From Acidobacteria bacterium Ga0077522 (GTDB lineage Bacteria > Acidobacteriota > Vicinamibacteria > Vicinamibacterales > Vicinamibacteraceae): a stretch of 64,000 bases of DNA. A program made the translations under genes and the position numbers. Below the pieces are notes generated by a model. The model was not told where the DNA came from, made no database searches, and saw nothing but the letters and a program-made list of their open reading frames with translations. Each line of letters begins with the position of its first letter. The stretch's first letter is position 1. Positions 8,186 to 16,673 of the stretch are shown here, one piece after another. The stretch covers positions 55,274-119,273 of the forward strand of contig LNDN01000007.1 of assembly GCA_001464065.1 (NCBI GenBank), written 5' to 3'.

Positions 8186-9278
8186 CGACAAGCATCACCA
8201 ACCCTGGTTCGGCGTTGAAGTCGAGCGAGCCGCCGCGGTCGCCCGCGTCCCAGCGGCGCAATCCGGCGGCGGCGATCATCGCGGCGTTGTCGGTCGCCAG
8301 CGCGACGCTCGGCACGAAGACCGGCACCCCCACGGCGGCACCACGGGCCTCGGCTGCCGCCCGCAGGCCCGCATTGGCGGCCACACCGCCGGCGATGCCG
8401 ATCGCTCGCGCATCGAACCACTCCGCTGCCCGGAAGGTGCGGTCCAGCAGCGTCTGGATGACGACCCGCTGAAAACTTGCGCAGATGTCGTCGATCTCGG
8501 TCTCCGTCAGTGCGCGCGTGCCGCCGCCGGTCGCCAGTTCGACGTGCCGGCGCACCGCCGTCTTCAAGCCGCTGAAACTGAAGTCGGCGCGTCGCTTGAG
8601 CGCATCGCCGAAGCCCTCGGGCAGGTGCGTCTGCGGCCCGACGTTACGGTCGTCGTGCGTCAGCTTCGGGATCGGGAAGTTGATGGCGTGCGGATTGCCG
8701 CGCGCCGCACGGCGATCGACGATCGGCCCGCCCGGATAGCCGAGGCCCACCAGTTTCGCGACCTTGTCGTACGCCTCCCCCGCCGCATCGTCGCGCGTGC
8801 GGCCAACGAGGCGGTACACACCGGGTGAGGGCAGGTGATAGAGGCTCGTGTGGCCACCGGAGACCACGAGGACGATGGCCGGGTACGGCAGTTCGCCGTT
8901 GTGCAGCACCAGCGACTCGATGTGGCCGGCCAGGTGGTGCACCGGCAGCACCGGGATGTCACGAGCCGCACCCACGGCCTTGGCGAAGCTGACCCCGACC
9001 AGCAGGGATCCGACGAGCCCCGGCCCCTGCGTGACGGCGATCGCATCGATGTCCGTCCACGACGACCGCGCGTCGGCCAGCGCCTGATCGACCACGCCGC
9101 AGATGTCGCGCAGATGCTGGCGCGCCGCCAGTTCAGGCACCACGCCGCCCCATTCGCGGTGAATCTCGACCTGCGAGGCGACGACACTCGATCGCAGTTG
9201 CCACGGGTGGCCGTCGGCGGCGTCGACGACGGCCGCGGCCGTCTCGTCACAGCTGCTCTCGATGCCGAGGATGCGCAT
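8181..9278 (-). CDS. tsaD: tRNA N6-adenosine threonylcarbamoyltransferase
   Basis: A 365-residue enzyme that transfers the threonylcarbamoyl group from TC-AMP to A37 of ANN-decoding tRNAs, working with TsaB and TsaE. Key features are the start [13 protein letters not shown], the metal-binding HHLAGH motif (His115 and His119), VVSGGHTSL, and the ASKHA-fold elements GIAGGVAANAGLR and LATDNAAMIA. Length is slightly above the usual 335-345. Its ATG overlaps the TGA of mtnA by one base (TGATG), so the two are translationally coupled. Confidence 0.97.
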   Translation of the reverse strand: MRILGIESSCDETAAAVVDAADGHPWQLRSSVVASQVEIHREWGGVVPELAARQHLRDICGVVDQALADARSSWTDIDAIAVTQGPGLVGSLLVGVSFAKAVGAARDIPVLPVHHLAGHIESLVLHNGELPYPAIVLVVSGGHTSLYHLPSPGVYRLVGRTRDDAAGEAYDKVAKLVGLGYPGGPIVDRRAARGNPHAINFPIPKLTHDDRNVGPQTHLPEGFGDALKRRADFSFSGLKTAVRRHVELATGGGTRALTETEIDDICASFQRVVIQTLLDRTFRAAEWFDARAIGIAGGVAANAGLRAAAEARGAAVGVPVFVPSVALATDNAAMIAAAGLRRWDAGDRGGSLDFNAEPGLVMLVE

Positions 9279-10345
9279 CAGCGCCCCCCGGCCGCGACGG
9301 GCGTCTCCTCGAACAGGGCCTTGAGCGACTCGGTGTACGGCGCCCGCGCCACTCCCCGCTCGGTGATGATGCCGGCGATCAGCCGGCTGGGCGTGACGTC
9401 GAACGCCGGGTTGTAGACCTTGGCCGCATCGGGCGCGATCTGCGTCGACCCGACGTGCGTCACTTCGCGGCGGTTGCGCTCCTCGATGGGAATGGCATCG
9501 CCGTCGAGCGTCCGCATGTCGATGGTCGAGAGCGGCGCCGCGACATAGAACGGCACGCCATGTTCCTTGGCGAGCACGGCGACGGTGTAGGTGCCGATCT
9601 TGTTCGCGGCATCGCCGTTGGCCGCGATGCGATCGGCCCCGACGACGATGAAGTTGATGCGCCCCTGGCGCATCAGCACCGCCGCCATGTTGTCGGAGAT
9701 GACCGTCGTGTCGATGCCGTCGCGCACCAGCTCCCACGCGGTGAGACGTGCGCCCTGCAGGACGGGGCGTGTCTCGTCGGCAAATACGGTGACCGAGCGG
9801 CCCTGCTCGATGGCCCCGCGAATCACGCCGAGCGCCGTGCCGTACCCGGCCGTGGCCAGCGCGCCGGCGTTGCAGTGCGTGAGGATGCCGGCCTTCTCGG
9901 GCACCAGCGCACCGCCGTGCTGCCCGATGGCGCGGCAGCTGGCCACGTCCTCGTCGTGAATGGCCTGCGCCTCGTCGAGCATCACCTGTCGGAGATCGCC
10001 GACGCTGGCGCCGCCGAGCACCTGCCTGGAGAAGACGGCCTTCATGCGGTCGATGGCCCAGAAGAGGTTGACCGCCGTCGGCCGCGTGCCAGCGAGCAGG
10101 TCGCAGTCCTTCAGAAACTCGGTGGTGAGCTGCTTGGTGCCGGCCGCCGTGCTGCGGCGCACTCCCAGCGCCAGACCGTACGCGGCGGAGACCCCGATGG
10201 CGGGCGCGCCGCGGATGACCATGGTCTTGATGGCCTTGGCGACCTCGCTGGGCGTCTTGCAGGTCAGGTAGACCTCTTTGGTGGGCAGCTTGCGCTGATC
10301 CACCATCACCACCGCATCGTCTTGCCAGGCAATCGTCGGAAGCAT
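9278..10345 (-). CDS. mtnA: S-methyl-5-thioribose-1-phosphate isomerase
   Basis: A 355-residue cytoplasmic isomerase converting 5-methylthioribose-1-phosphate to the ribulose form in the methionine salvage pathway. Catalytic Cys158 lies in [14 protein letters not shown] and catalytic Asp238 in [32 protein letters not shown] is the N-terminal family block. The only methionine-salvage gene in the window; the neighbouring PNP could supply related phosphorolysis chemistry, but that is inference. A TAAACT box ends six bases before the ATG, so the transcript should be leaderless. A GGGCACC array and a REP-like hairpin lie directly upstream. Confidence 0.96.
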   Translation of the reverse strand: MLPTIAWQDDAVVMVDQRKLPTKEVYLTCKTPSEVAKAIKTMVIRGAPAIGVSAAYGLALGVRRSTAAGTKQLTTEFLKDCDLLAGTRPTAVNLFWAIDRMKAVFSRQVLGGASVGDLRQVMLDEAQAIHDEDVASCRAIGQHGGALVPEKAGILTHCNAGALATAGYGTALGVIRGAIEQGRSVTVFADETRPVLQGARLTAWELVRDGIDTTVISDNMAAVLMRQGRINFIVVGADRIAANGDAANKIGTYTVAVLAKEHGVPFYVAAPLSTIDMRTLDGDAIPIEERNRREVTHVGSTQIAPDAAKVYNPAFDVTPSRLIAGIITERGVARAPYTESLKALFEETPVAAGGR

Positions 10346-10351
10346 CGGGCT

Positions 10352-10357
10352 AGTTTA
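10352..10357 (-). promoter_or_regulatory. -10 box of leaderless mtnA
   Basis: TAAACT on the minus strand with a six-base spacer to ATG 10345. The -35 position (about 10375-10380) falls within the heptamer array. Confidence 0.6.
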
Positions 10358-10358
10358 C

Positions 10359-10389
10359 GGGAACCGGGCACCGGGCACCGGGCACCGGG
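10359..10389. repeat. Heptamer array GGGAACC + (GGGCACC)3
   Basis: One GGGAACC and three GGGCACC units plus a partial unit. It runs straight into the GTAG of a REP-like hairpin. Confidence 0.9.
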
Positions 10390-10419
10390 TAGGGCCGGTT
10401 CTCCGAACCGGCCGTCACC
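10389..10419 (+). repeat. REP-like hairpin A
   Basis: GTAG (10389-10392) followed by stem GGCCGGTT, loop CTCCG and stem AACCGGCC (10393-10413). Tail GTCACC. Shares layout, loop and flanks with the element at 15229-15260 while the stem differs. Confidence 0.75.
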
Positions 10420-10428
10420 GTCAGATCG

Positions 10429-10836
10429 CTACGTCGAGAGAAAGCGCGCGTCGAAGGGCCGTGGGAGCAGATCGGCCATGGCGAGGACGGCCCTGACCTC
10501 GGTGGGGGTGGCCAGGACGACGGGGATGTTGCCGCAGAACTCCCAGAGGATCTGCCGGCACGCACCGCACGGGGGCGTCGGCTCGTCGGTGTCGGCGACC
10601 ACGGCGATGGCCGTGAACTCGTCAGGCCGCATGCCCTCGGAAATGGCCTTGACGACCGCCACCCGCTCGGCACAGAGGGTCAGCCCGTACGTGGCGTTCT
10701 CGACGTTGCAGCCGGTGACGATGCGGCCGTCGCGATGCCGGAGGGCGGCGCCCACGGCAAAGTGCGAGAACGGCGCCCAGGCATGCGCTCGCACGGCCCG
10801 CGCCGCTGCGACCAGGTCAACGTCGGCGAAGGTCAC
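10429..10836 (-). CDS. cdd: Cytidine deaminase
   Basis: A 135-residue zinc-dependent deaminase converting cytidine and deoxycytidine to the uridines. The active site is complete: Cys55 and proton-shuttling Glu57 in CAERVA, and Cys90 and Cys93 in PPCGACRQ. Three Cys ligands and the short length indicate the homotetrameric type. The GTG start overlaps the stop of the PNP gene (GTGA at 10833-10836). It is the last gene of the nucleoside salvage operon. Confidence 0.96.
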   Translation of the reverse strand: MTFADVDLVAAARAVRAHAWAPFSHFAVGAALRHRDGRIVTGCNVENATYGLTLCAERVAVVKAISEGMRPDEFTAIAVVADTDEPTPPCGACRQILWEFCGNIPVVLATPTEVRAVLAMADLLPRPFDARFLST

Positions 10837-11666
10837 CGCTGCACCATGCGGGCGATGAAGGCATCGAGCAGGGCGATGAACTGCCCGCGCACCCGCGACG
10901 CCGTCTGCATGACATCGTCGTGGTCGAGGGGCTCGTCGACGACGCCGGCAGCGGGATTGGTGATGCACGAGATGCCGGCGACCGCGGCCCCCATGTGGCG
11001 CGCGGCGATGGCCTCCGGCACGGTGGACATGCCGACGGCGTCGGCCCCCAACGTGCGGAAGGCGCGGATTTCGGCCGGCGTCTCGTAACTGGGCCCGAGC
11101 GTCGCGAGATAGATGCCGCGCTGCAGCGGAACGCCTGTCTCGGCCGCCGCCTCGAGCGCCATCGCGCGCAGATCGCGGTCGTAGACGTACGTCATGTCGG
11201 GAAAGCGCACGCCGAGTTCCTCGACATTCGGGCCGACGAGCGGGTTGGTGCCGAGCATGTTGATGTGATCGTCGATCAGCATCAGCGCGCCCTGCGTGAA
11301 GGCCGTGTTGATGCCACCGGCCGCATTGGTCAGCACGATCCGGCGCACGCCCCACCGCACCATCGCCCGGACGCCGAACACCGCGCGCGTGACCGGATAG
11401 CCCTCGTAGAGGTGGGCACGCCCGGCGAGCGCGGCGACCCTGGCCCCCGACCTGTGCGTGCCGACCACGAGCGTGCCGGCATGGCCGACCACCGACGAGG
11501 ACGGCCATCCGGGGATGGCCGCGTACGGCAGGACCGTGGCCTCGGTCAGCGTGTTGGCGAAGTCGCCGAGGCCGGTTCCGAGCACCACGGCGACGTCGGG
11601 CGGGGCACCCACTCGCTGGCGAAGCACGGAGACGGCGGAGTCGAGGCTGGACAGCAGGTCGGTCAT
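10833..11666 (-). CDS. Purine nucleoside phosphorylase
   Basis: A 277-residue trimeric-type (family PNP-I/MTAP) phosphorylase splitting purine nucleosides into base and (deoxy)ribose-1-phosphate. Evidence: VLGTGLGDF for phosphate binding, RAHLYEGY, the purine-site Glu in GPSYETPAE, and SITNPAAG-like CITNPAAG with an Asn at the base-recognition position. That Asn favours 6-oxopurines (inosine, guanosine) over methylthioadenosine. ATG 11666 is chosen from the family N-terminus; a GGGAGTC-type array ends only one base upstream and leaves no room for a ribosome-binding site. Translation is followed by overlapping cdd. Confidence 0.93.
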   Translation of the reverse strand: MTDLLSSLDSAVSVLRQRVGAPPDVAVVLGTGLGDFANTLTEATVLPYAAIPGWPSSSVVGHAGTLVVGTHRSGARVAALAGRAHLYEGYPVTRAVFGVRAMVRWGVRRIVLTNAAGGINTAFTQGALMLIDDHINMLGTNPLVGPNVEELGVRFPDMTYVYDRDLRAMALEAAAETGVPLQRGIYLATLGPSYETPAEIRAFRTLGADAVGMSTVPEAIAARHMGAAVAGISCITNPAAGVVDEPLDHDDVMQTASRVRGQFIALLDAFIARMVQR

Positions 11667-11667
11667 G

Positions 11668-11702
11668 GGGAGTCGGGAGTCGGGAATCGGGAGTCGGGAG
11701 TC
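11668..11702. repeat. Heptamer array, five units, abutting the PNP start
   Basis: GGGAGTC, GGGAGTC, GGGAATC, GGGAGTC, GGGAGTC. It fills most of the 56-base gap between deoA and PNP and occupies the ribosome-binding position of PNP. Confidence 0.95.
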
Positions 11703-11722
11703 GGGCGACACGGGCGCTCGCG

Positions 11723-13042
11723 CTACCGCGTCGCGGCGAGGCCGAGGCGATCGAGGATCAGCGGGCGCGGCGCGGGCGGTGTGGCACTCATCGTGAGGGC
11801 CTCGGCGAGCATCGGCCGGACGGCCGCCACGTCGGCGGCGGTGCGGGCGTGAATCGCGATCAGCGGCGCGCCCGCCACGACGCGATCCCCGGGCACGGCC
11901 AGCAGGTCGAAGCCGACGGCGGGGTCGACGGCGTCCTCGGCCCGGGCGCGGCCTGCGCCGAGTTGGACGGCGGCGCGGCCGAGCAGACCGGCGTCGTAGC
12001 GCGCCACGTAGCCCTCACCCGGGGCCGTGAACATGTCGCGCACGGGGGCCTGCGGCAGCGTCGCGGGGTCGTCGATCATCCCGACGTCTCCGCCCTGCCG
12101 CTGCACGATGGCGCGGAACGCCGCGAGCCCGCGCCCGTCGGCCAGGGCCTCTCGCACCGCGTCGCGCGCGGCCTCGAGCGAGGGGCGCCCCTGCCCGAGC
12201 CACACCATCAGGGCGGCGAGTTCGACGGAGAGTTCCACCAGGTCGGCCGGACCGCCACCGCGCAGCACGTCGACACATTCGCGGACTTCGAGGGCATTGC
12301 CGATCGTGCGGCCGAGGGGCACGTCCATCTGCGTCAGCAGTGCCGCGACGCGCAACCCCGATCGCTCGGCCAGGCCGACCAGTGCGTCGGCCAGGGCGCG
12401 GGCATCATCCTCGCGGGCCATGAAGGCGCCGCTGCCGGTCTTGACGTCGAGCACCAGCGCATCGATGCCTTCGGCGATCTTCTTGCTGAGGATCGACGCA
12501 CAGATCAGCGGCAGGCTCTCCACTGTGGCCGTGACATCGCGCAGCGCATACAAGGTCCGATCGGCCGGTGCCACCTCATCGGTCTGTCCGATGAGGGCGC
12601 AGCCGAGATCGGCGACCTGTGCGCGAAACTCGTCGAGGGTGAGGCGGGTGCGGAAGCCCTGAATGCTCTCGAGCTTGTCGAGCGTGCCGCCCGTGTGTCC
12701 GAGCCCACGGCCAGACATCATCGGCACCGGCACCCCGAGCGCGGCGACCACCGGCGCGATGATCAACGACGTCTTGTCGCCCACCCCGCCCGTGCTGTGC
12801 TTGTCCACCTTGATGCCGGGGACGGCCGACAGGTCGACGCGAACGCCCGAGTCGACCATCGCATCGGTCAACCACGTCGTCTCGTCGGGCGTCATGCCGC
12901 GCAGCCACACGGCCATCAGCCACGCCGACAACTGGTAGGGCGGCACCGAGCCATCGCTGGCGCCGGTGACCATCCAGGCGATCTGTTCGCGGGTGAGCGC
13001 GTTGCCGTCGCGCTTGGCGCGGATGATGTCGACCGCACGCAT
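11723..13042 (-). CDS. Thymidine/pyrimidine-nucleoside phosphorylase
   Basis: A 439-residue phosphorylase acting on thymidine and probably uridine, giving the base and (deoxy)ribose-1-phosphate. Family landmarks are DKHSTGGVGDKTSL for phosphate binding, the SGRGLGHTGGTLDKLE block that names the family, and VLDVKTGSGAFM. DeoA and Pdp cannot be separated by reading alone. First gene of a deoA-PNP-cdd salvage operon. The ATG is 26 bases from the divergent amidohydrolase and is served by the palindromic -10 box at 13054-13061. Confidence 0.95.
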   Translation of the reverse strand: MRAVDIIRAKRDGNALTREQIAWMVTGASDGSVPPYQLSAWLMAVWLRGMTPDETTWLTDAMVDSGVRVDLSAVPGIKVDKHSTGGVGDKTSLIIAPVVAALGVPVPMMSGRGLGHTGGTLDKLESIQGFRTRLTLDEFRAQVADLGCALIGQTDEVAPADRTLYALRDVTATVESLPLICASILSKKIAEGIDALVLDVKTGSGAFMAREDDARALADALVGLAERSGLRVAALLTQMDVPLGRTIGNALEVRECVDVLRGGGPADLVELSVELAALMVWLGQGRPSLEAARDAVREALADGRGLAAFRAIVQRQGGDVGMIDDPATLPQAPVRDMFTAPGEGYVARYDAGLLGRAAVQLGAGRARAEDAVDPAVGFDLLAVPGDRVVAGAPLIAIHARTAADVAAVRPMLAEALTMSATPPAPRPLILDRLGLAATR

Positions 13043-13053
13043 GAGGAGGCGCA

Positions 13054-13061
13054 AGTATACT
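13054..13061. promoter_or_regulatory. Palindromic -10 box shared by divergent genes
   Basis: AGTATACT reads TATACT on both strands. On the plus strand seven bases separate it from GTG 13069; on the minus strand 11 bases separate it from ATG 13042. Only 26 bases lie between the two starts, so both transcripts must have almost no leader. Confidence 0.65.
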
Positions 13062-13068
13062 GCCGGCC

Positions 13069-14748
13069 GTGCGCGGACTCTCCCTGCTTCTCGCGTTGGC
13101 CGTCGCCGGTGGCGTGTCGCTGACACAGGTGCCGTCGCCGCCGACCTCGCCGGCCGATCTCGTGGTGATGAACGCCCGGGTCTACACCGTGGACACCGGC
13201 CGGCCGGAGGCGCAAGCGCTGGCAGTGCGCGGCGACCGCCTCGTGGTCGTGGGCACGACCGCCGAGGCCCTGGCGCTGCGCGGCCCGAAGACGCAGGTGG
13301 TCGATGCAGGCGGTCGCGCCGTGATTCCCGGCCTGCACGACGCCCACGGCCATGTGCTCGGCCTCGGTGAGGGCTTGCAGAACGTCGACCTGCGCGGCAC
13401 CACGAGTGCCCAGGCCGTGGTGGACGCCATCCGCGCGAAGGCGCAGCAGGTGCCGCCGGGTCAGTGGATCCGCGGCCGCGGCTGGGACCAGAACGACTGG
13501 GCGGACAGCGCGTGGCCCACGGCTGCGCAGCTCGATGCGGCGATCCCGAATCATCCGGTGTATCTCTCCCGCGTCGATGGGCACGCGGCGTGGGTGAACA
13601 CCACGGCCCTGCGAGCCGCGGGCGTGACGGCGTCGGTCGCGGATCCCGAGGGCGGGCGCGTGCTGCGCACCCCCGCCGGCGCCCCGACTGGCGTGCTGGT
13701 GGATACCGCGATGGGACTCGTCGCGCGCCACATCCCTGCCCCCGACGCGGCGGCGCGCCGCGAGCAGCTGCGGCTCGCCGACGACCTCGCCGCGCGCCTG
13801 GGCCTGACGATGGTCCACGATGCCGGCGTGGCCTGGCCGGACGCCGAGATGTACCGGGTGGCCGCCGATGAAGGGCGCCTGAAGACGCGGCTCTACGTGA
13901 TGCTGCGGCCGCCCCGCGCAGGCGAGACACTGCCGCCGCCCGTCATCGGGCACGCAGGGCATCTGCTCACCGTGCGGGCGGTCAAGCTGGTCGCCGATGG
14001 GGCCCTCGGGTCGCGCGGCGCCGCGCTGCACGAGCCGTACAGCGACGAGCCGGGCACCCGCGGCCTGCTCGTGACGCCGCCGGACCAGTTGTACGCGCAG
14101 GCGCTGGCGACGGTGACGGCGGGGTACCAGCCCTGCATCCACGCCATCGGCGATCGCGCCAACACCGCGGTGCTGGACCTGTTCGAGCGGCTGCAGCGGG
14201 AAGTGCCGGGCAGCCGGGCCCTGCGCATGCGCAACGAACACGCCCAGATCCTGCGCGCCAGTGACATCCCGCGCTTTGCCGCGCTGGACGTCATCGCATC
14301 GGTGCAGGCCACGCACGCGACGTCGGACATGCCGTGGGTGGCGCAGCGCATCGGCGAGGCCCGCACACGCGACGGCGCGTACCTCTGGCAGGCGCTTCGC
14401 CGCAGCGGCGCCCGCCTCGCCAACGGGTCGGACTTCCCCGTCGAGGAACCCAACCCGATGCTCGGGTTCTACGCGTCGGTCACCCGGCAGGATCGCGCCG
14501 GCCAGCCGCCCGGCGGATGGATGCCCGATCAGCGGTTGACGCGGGCCGAGGCCCTGCACAGTTTCACGGCGGGTGCCGCATACGCCGCGCATCTCGAGCA
14601 GGATCTGGGCATCCTGCGGCCCGGCGCCCTCGCCGACCTGCTGGTGCTCTCCGACGACATCATGCAGGTCGCCCCGGCACGCATCCTCGAAGCGCGCCCC
14701 CTGATGACCATTCGCGGCGGACGGGTGACGTTCCGCGATGGCCTCTGA
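13069..14748 (+). CDS. YtcJ-like amidohydrolase, exported
   Basis: A 559-residue metal-dependent hydrolase of the amidohydrolase family 3 (YtcJ/NfdA type). A short hydrophobic N-terminus (residues 3-20) looks like a signal peptide. HxH metal ligands are in GLHDAHGHV, further metal His residues in IHAIGDRAN and NEHAQI, and the catalytic Asp in NGSDFPVE. Substrates are usually N-substituted amides; none can be assigned. The GTG start has a TATACT box ending seven bases upstream, so it is predicted leaderless. The next gene overlaps its 3' end by 11 bases. Confidence 0.9.
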   Translation: MRGLSLLLALAVAGGVSLTQVPSPPTSPADLVVMNARVYTVDTGRPEAQALAVRGDRLVVVGTTAEALALRGPKTQVVDAGGRAVIPGLHDAHGHVLGLGEGLQNVDLRGTTSAQAVVDAIRAKAQQVPPGQWIRGRGWDQNDWADSAWPTAAQLDAAIPNHPVYLSRVDGHAAWVNTTALRAAGVTASVADPEGGRVLRTPAGAPTGVLVDTAMGLVARHIPAPDAAARREQLRLADDLAARLGLTMVHDAGVAWPDAEMYRVAADEGRLKTRLYVMLRPPRAGETLPPPVIGHAGHLLTVRAVKLVADGALGSRGAALHEPYSDEPGTRGLLVTPPDQLYAQALATVTAGYQPCIHAIGDRANTAVLDLFERLQREVPGSRALRMRNEHAQILRASDIPRFAALDVIASVQATHATSDMPWVAQRIGEARTRDGAYLWQALRRSGARLANGSDFPVEEPNPMLGFYASVTRQDRAGQPPGGWMPDQRLTRAEALHSFTAGAAYAAHLEQDLGILRPGALADLLVLSDDIMQVAPARILEARPLMTIRGGRVTFRDGL

Positions 14749-15199
14749 AGCAGGCCGCGCGCTGCTGGCAGGCGGCGTCACGCTGGTGGCGGCGCTGGCC
14801 GTGCTGACCTGGCAGACGATCCGGATTCCATCGCAGGCTCCCCATCGGGTCGTGGCCGAGCTGCGTCTCGCCCAGGCGGCCGCGGTCCTGCTGGCCTTCT
14901 CCTCGGCGTTCCTCGCCGGCCTCGGCGCCTCGGCCCCCGGGCCGGTCGCCGCCTTCGACATGGCGTGTGCCGTGCTGGCCGCCGGGCTCGCCCTGATGAC
15001 GCTGGTGCGTGACCCGCGCGCCGCGCTGGCCTGGATCGGGGCCGCCTTTCTCGCCAGGGCCGCGCTCGACCTGGCGCACCTGCTCGGTTGGCTGCCCGTG
15101 GTCGCGGCCGATCCGGTGCTCGCGGGCAGCCTCGGTGCCAATGTGCTGGCGGCGCTGTGCTGCGCCCTGCCCCTGCGGCGGCGGCCCGTCCGCGGGTAG
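14738..15199 (+). CDS. Hypothetical integral membrane protein
   Basis: A 153-residue protein rich in Ala and Leu with four predicted membrane helices (roughly residues 9-28, 45-65, 72-90, 97-120) and a basic C-terminal end RRRPVRG. The ATG lies inside the end of the amidohydrolase gene (11-base overlap), so it is probably co-translated. I recognise no family. Codon use matches the neighbours. Confidence 0.7.
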   Translation: MASEAGRALLAGGVTLVAALAVLTWQTIRIPSQAPHRVVAELRLAQAAAVLLAFSSAFLAGLGASAPGPVAAFDMACAVLAAGLALMTLVRDPRAALAWIGAAFLARAALDLAHLLGWLPVVAADPVLAGSLGANVLAALCCALPLRRRPVRG

Positions 15200-15228
15200 G
15201 CCGCGTCGCCTCGCCCTGCGCCCCGGGT

Positions 15229-15260
15229 GGTGACGGACCGCTCGGAGAGCGGTCCCTACC
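15229..15260 (-). repeat. REP-like hairpin B
   Basis: On the minus strand: GTAG (15259-15256), stem GGACCGCT, loop CTCCG, stem AGCGGTCC, then GTCACC. Same architecture as hairpin A with a different stem. Lies in the 142-base gap before the Tat oxidoreductase. Confidence 0.75.
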
Positions 15261-15341
15261 CGTGTCGAGAGGCTTCGATCCACACTAGGGACGGCCAGGC
15301 CGCGCGTGGCGGTCCCGTCCCCCTCCGGAGGTTCGTTCCAG

Positions 15342-16667
15342 ATGCCGTCTTCCGTCAGTCGCCGCCGTTTCCTGCAGGAACTTGCCGTGGCCTCCGCGGC
15401 CATGCCACTCGCGGCCCAGGCCGCGCACGCGCAGGCCGGCCGCAAGGTGCGTCATGCCAGCTTCGGCGCCTCGGGCATGGCCCTGGCCGATGTCCGCAGC
15501 TTCTCGAGCCATCCGGCGTTCGATCTGATCGCGGTGGCGGATGCCGATCTCTCGCGCACCGAGCCGATCAAGAAGCTCTTCCCGAACGTCCGCGTGTATC
15601 AGGACTGGCGTGAGTTGCTCCGCAAGGAGGCCGACAACCTCGACTCGGTCAACGTCTCGACGCCGGACCACATGCACGCCCCCATCGCGATGGCCGCCAT
15701 GTCCTACGGCAAGCACGTCTACGTGCAGAAGCCACTGGCCGCCACCGTCCTCGAGACCCGCATGCTGGCGTCGGCCGCGCGCGAACGCCGGCTGGTCTCG
15801 CAGATGGGCATCCAGATCTCGTCGCACCCGACGCAGCTGGCCACCGAACTGATGATCCGCAACGGCTTCATCGGCAAGGTCACCGAGGTGCACACGTTCT
15901 GTGACAAGACCTGGGGAGACATGTCGCCCATCCCCGCGGGCGCGGACCCGGTGCCCGAAACGCTCGACTGGGACGGCTGGCTGGGCGTCAGCGAGAAGCG
16001 GCCGTTCAAGAAGGACGTCTACCACCCCGGCAACTGGCGCAAGCGCGTCGGCTTCGGCACCGGCACGCTCGGCGACATGGGCTGCCACATCTTCAGCACG
16101 CCGATTCGCGGTGTGAACCTCTACCTGCCGACGTCGATCACGTCGTACGGCCCGGGCGCCGTGCACGGCAACTGGCCCATCGACGCCAGGATCAAGTTCG
16201 TCTTCCCCGGCACCACCCTGACGGCGGGCAGCACGCTCGACTTCTGGTGGTACGACGGCGCGGTGCGTCCGCCGCAGGCGGTCGCCGACGCGGTCGGTGG
16301 CAAGGTCCCGGGTTCCGGGGCGGTCATCATCGGCACGGGCGGTGCCATCCTCCTGCCCCACATCGGACCGCCGACGCTGCACCCGGCCGAGACGTTCGCC
16401 GGGCGCACGATCCCCACGGTGCCCGATCGGAACCACTACCACGAGTTCCTCGACGCCGTCCTCAAGGGCCCTGGCACGATTTGCTCGGCGAGCTTCGACT
16501 ACGCCCAGCTGGTCACCGAAGCCGTGCTGCTCGGCAGCGTCGCGGAGCACTTCCCCAACGAGACGCTCGCCTACGATCCGGCCACCATGCGCGTGACCAG
16601 CCACAAGGCCCCGAACCAGTGGCTGCAGCGCTCGTTCCGCAAGCAGTACCTGGTGACGCGCCTGTAG
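15342..16667 (+). CDS. Gfo/Idh/MocA family oxidoreductase with Tat signal
   Basis: A 441-residue NAD(P)-dependent sugar-type oxidoreductase, probably exported by Tat. The N-terminus has SRRRFLQ followed by an Ala-rich hydrophobic stretch ending AHAQA. The family lysine is in VQKPLA (usually EKPLA), and GTLGDMGCHIF carries the conserved Asp/His. CCGGAGG lies nine bases upstream of the ATG. The substrate is unknown; such Tat-exported versions are common in Acidobacteria and Planctomycetes and linked to glycan use. Confidence 0.9.
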   Translation: MPSSVSRRRFLQELAVASAAMPLAAQAAHAQAGRKVRHASFGASGMALADVRSFSSHPAFDLIAVADADLSRTEPIKKLFPNVRVYQDWRELLRKEADNLDSVNVSTPDHMHAPIAMAAMSYGKHVYVQKPLAATVLETRMLASAARERRLVSQMGIQISSHPTQLATELMIRNGFIGKVTEVHTFCDKTWGDMSPIPAGADPVPETLDWDGWLGVSEKRPFKKDVYHPGNWRKRVGFGTGTLGDMGCHIFSTPIRGVNLYLPTSITSYGPGAVHGNWPIDARIKFVFPGTTLTAGSTLDFWWYDGAVRPPQAVADAVGGKVPGSGAVIIGTGGAILLPHIGPPTLHPAETFAGRTIPTVPDRNHYHEFLDAVLKGPGTICSASFDYAQLVTEAVLLGSVAEHFPNETLAYDPATMRVTSHKAPNQWLQRSFRKQYLVTRL

Positions 16668-16673
16668 GCCGAC

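Noticed and set aside
10833..11711. PNP start at 11711, inside the array
   Set aside because: It would add 15 array-coded residues before the family N-terminus; ATG 11666 matches the usual length.
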